Shown: piece by piece, positions 4,023-6,213 of the stretch
Layout: each line of letters begins with the position of its first letter
Numbering within the stretch: the stretch's first letter is position 1
Assembly (NCBI GenBank): GCA_019412865.1
Contig: DXOJ01000685.1
Span: forward strand, 1-6,213
From: Bacteroides sp.
Lineage (GTDB): Bacteria; Bacteroidota; Bacteroidia; Bacteroidales; Bacteroidaceae
Direction of reading: 5' to 3'
DNA: 6,213 nt
Made by a program: the position numbers and the translations under genes
Notes under the pieces: generated by a model
The model's database searches: none
The model's input: the letters and a program-made list of their open reading frames with translations, nothing else
What the model was told of the DNA's origin: nothing

Positions 4023-6213
4023 TTATTCATGTTTCAGCCATGCACTTGGCAATACTTCTTTTTCACCTTTTTCATTCACCAGTTCCATCTGCAATACGCC
4101 TCCGTTACAATCGAAGTAACGCACCTCTATCGGATGAAGCCCGGCTTTCAAAGCCTTCTGCACAATAATCTCTACCGGCGAATGTGCTCCATCATTATCT
4201 CCCAACAATTCACCGTCAAGCATTAACGTGCTACCGTCGTCCGAGAGAAGGGCAAATGTATAGATACCATCGGCAGGAACTTCCAGATAGCCGGTCAATA
4301 CCAGACCGATATTTCCTTTCACCTCTTCGGGAATGGATACCGATTCCACCACATACTCCCCTTTGACAGGAGCTGCATCAATATCCGCACAAAGATTACC
4401 ACGGAAATCGTGCCATACTGCTTTCAAGCCGGGCTGCAAAGCGGCCGGAGCAGTCACCGCCTCCGCATAAGGAGCCTTTACATACTTGGTACGCACCACA
4501 TCCGAAGGAGAACCATCCGGACGGAAAGTGCGGAAAGCGAAATCCGTAGTCTTCCCAACTTCCAAAGCACCGTTATAAAGAGCTGATTCTTTGGTAGGCA
4601 TACTGCCGTCTGTCGTATACCGTATTTCAGTACCGGGTAACGGGCAAGTCAACTCCACAGTTGTTTCATCAATAAATGCATTCACTTTATAGAATCCCTG
4701 CAAGTCAGGCACCCTATAATTTACCCTCATCACATCCATCCGCTTAAATTGCGGAACAAGCTGACGATAAAATTCTTCGAGACCCGGTTTAGCTGTCGGC
4801 TCCGCCCAAGCTATTTCACTCAACGCTATCATACGGGGAACAATCAAATATTCAATGCGCTTCATTGTCGGAATCCATTCAGCCCAGAGATTCGCCTGCA
4901 CACCCCAGATATATTTCTTCTGTTCCGGTGATAACCGCTCGTCTGCACACGGATCATACGCAAGTATTTTCTTTACTGAATTCTGATCCTGCGCATAATC
5001 GAAATAGAAATATTCATTCGGACAAGCAATCACTTTCTGCTTTTGTGCAGTTGCCGTAGGCAATGCATCTTTCGCCCAACTTCTCCACCATGTAATGGCA
5101 GCATCGGAAGATAATCCGTCGGATACCACTTCATCCCAGCCTATGAGTTTCTTTCCATTGGCAAGGAAGAATTTCTCCATGTCACGTACAAACCATGCCT
5201 GAAGTTCTTCTACCGAACCCAGTTTCTCCGTACGAATCCGTTTCTGACAAAGAGGACATTTCTTCCAGTTGGCTTTTTCCACTTCATCACCACCCATGTG
5301 CACATATTCATAAGAGAAAAGTTCAAAAACTTCTTTGAACACATTCTGACAGAACTCCAGCGTTGTATCTTTGCCCGGACAGATAGGAGAAGAGAAAGTT
5401 TCCCCCCACCCGATTAATCCGTCGCACGCCAATTCCGGATATTGACCGATAGCTGCCAGGAAATGTCCCGGCATATCAATCTCGGGAATGACATCAATGC
5501 CTCTTTGCGTAGCATAGGCTACTATTTCTTTTATATCATCATGAGTGTAATAACCTCCATACAGCGTATCTCCTTCCACAATGCGTATCTTATCTTCCGG
5601 AATCAGGAAATCGGTATTATCTTCTTCTTTCGCACGTGCCATACAGGTACGATCCTGCGTATTGAATTTACGCCAGGCCCCTTTTTCTGTAAGCAACGGG
5701 TACTTCTCGATCTCTATACGCCAACCCTGATCGTCAGACAGATGCCAGTGGAATTTATTAAGTTTATACAAAGACATCAGATCTAATACATGCTTCACTT
5801 CTTTTTTATTCCAGAAATGGCGGGAAGCATCCAACATAAATCCACGCCATTCAAACCGTGGCGCATCTTCTATTTGCACGACAGGGATAGAATAATTCTG
5901 TTTCTCTCCCTGCACTTCTATCGTTGCAGGAAGCAACTGGCGAATAGTAGTAATAGCAGAAATAATACCTGAATAGTCAGTTGCCTCTACCCGAATATAC
6001 TCCGGCGTAGACTCAAGTTTATAAGAGCCGGGCTTTCCAACAGTATCCTTCAACTGAAAATACATATCTACCTGACTCTTATCGGTAGTGACTTCAACAG
6101 AAGACGATATGACATTCCGAAGAATCTCCTGCAGATACCCGACAGCCGGAAACAAGGACTGATCGGAAACCCCAATCTTCATTCCATCTTTTAAAACAAA
6201 CGAGCCAGACTGC
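4023..6213 (-). CDS. Beta-N-acetylhexosaminidase, GH20, with chitobiase-type C-terminal and PA14 domains (5' end outside window)
   Basis: It removes terminal beta-linked GlcNAc or GalNAc from glycans by substrate-assisted catalysis. Residues are numbered from the first in-frame ATG at 6182. About 1-108 is the GH20 N-terminal domain and 112-460 the catalytic barrel. Visible motifs are RGFMLDASRHF (113-123), HWHLSDDQGWR (145-155), IPEIDMPGH (232-240), the catalytic pair Asp299-Glu300 in HMGGDEV, and active-site tryptophans near 349, 365-366 and 433. About 500-565 resembles the chitobiase/hexosaminidase C-terminal domain (TEIRYTTDGSMPT). About 583-712 is a PA14 domain, probably carbohydrate-binding. 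The frame continues upstream of that ATG without a stop as QSGSFVLKDG, which fits the usual start of the GH20 N-terminal domain, so the ATG is internal. The true start and any signal peptide or lipobox lie beyond the edge. Export to periplasm or surface is expected from the family but not visible. Likely substrates are mucin, N-glycans or other host glycans. It is a separate unit from the ABC operon, though readthrough is possible. Confidence 0.95.
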   Translation of the reverse strand, partial: QSGSFVLKDGMKIGVSDQSLFPAVGYLQEILRNVISSSVEVTTDKSQVDMYFQLKDTVGKPGSYKLESTPEYIRVEATDYSGIISAITTIRQLLPATIEVQGEKQNYSIPVVQIEDAPRFEWRGFMLDASRHFWNKKEVKHVLDLMSLYKLNKFHWHLSDDQGWRIEIEKYPLLTEKGAWRKFNTQDRTCMARAKEEDNTDFLIPEDKIRIVEGDTLYGGYYTHDDIKEIVAYATQRGIDVIPEIDMPGHFLAAIGQYPELACDGLIGWGETFSSPICPGKDTTLEFCQNVFKEVFELFSYEYVHMGGDEVEKANWKKCPLCQKRIRTEKLGSVEELQAWFVRDMEKFFLANGKKLIGWDEVVSDGLSSDAAITWWRSWAKDALPTATAQKQKVIACPNEYFYFDYAQDQNSVKKILAYDPCADERLSPEQKKYIWGVQANLWAEWIPTMKRIEYLIVPRMIALSEIAWAEPTAKPGLEEFYRQLVPQFKRMDVMRVNYRVPDLQGFYKVNAFIDETTVELTCPLPGTEIRYTTDGSMPTKESALYNGALEVGKTTDFAFRTFRPDGSPSDVVRTKYVKAPYAEAVTAPAALQPGLKAVWHDFRGNLCADIDAAPVKGEYVVESVSIPEEVKGNIGLVLTGYLEVPADGIYTFALLSDDGSTLMLDGELLGDNDGAHSPVEIIVQKALKAGLHPIEVRYFDCNGGVLQMELVNEKGEKEVLPSAWLKHE

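Noticed and set aside
5442..5786. Plus-strand frame of 114 codons opposite the hexosaminidase
   Set aside because: Antisense to the GH20 catalytic barrel, with no promoter or ribosome binding site seen and no recognisable product.
1..6213. CRISPR array, insertion sequence, tRNA or rRNA, invertible promoter repeats
   Set aside because: I saw no direct repeat array, transposase, RNA gene signature or pair of inverted repeats flanking the promoter.

Overview
The window looks like chromosomal DNA of a gut Bacteroides or a close relative. The evidence is a Bacteroidetes-type promoter (TACCTTTG preceded at 20 nt by TATTG), mostly weak ribosome binding sites, moderate GC content, and a PA14-containing family 20 hexosaminidase of a kind common in glycan-degrading Bacteroides. 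Species cannot be fixed from sequence alone. Every gene I can support lies on the minus strand, so the window reads from right to left.

Right part (4023-6213): the 3' portion of a beta-N-acetylhexosaminidase gene (GH20 with chitobiase-type C-terminal and PA14 domains). Its reading frame stays open to the right edge, so the true start and any signal peptide lie outside the window.

Middle (3712-4022): a 311-bp regulatory gap. In transcription order it holds a good Bacteroidetes promoter (3924-3956), an unannotated 28-codon leader ORF (3817-3903), a 13-bp perfect-stem intrinsic terminator whose 5' arm and loop contain the end and stop codon of that ORF (3795-3830), a weaker second hairpin with a T-tract (3768-3794), and a 10-bp palindrome abutting the next start codon (3712-3721). 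This looks like a translation-coupled attenuator controlling the transporter genes, and it is the most interesting element in the window.

Left part (1-3711): two ABC half-transporters, each with a membrane domain and an ATPase domain (590 and 578 residues). They overlap by 8 bp and almost certainly form a heterodimer. Seventeen bases further on begins a TetR-family repressor, cut by the left edge. The likely unit is leader peptide, ABC half 1, ABC half 2, tetR: a drug or small-molecule transporter that may be controlled both by its own TetR regulator and by the leader attenuator. The heterodimeric multidrug exporter BmrCD of Bacillus subtilis, controlled by the BmrB leader peptide, is a known case of similar architecture. 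The transported substrate cannot be read from the sequence.
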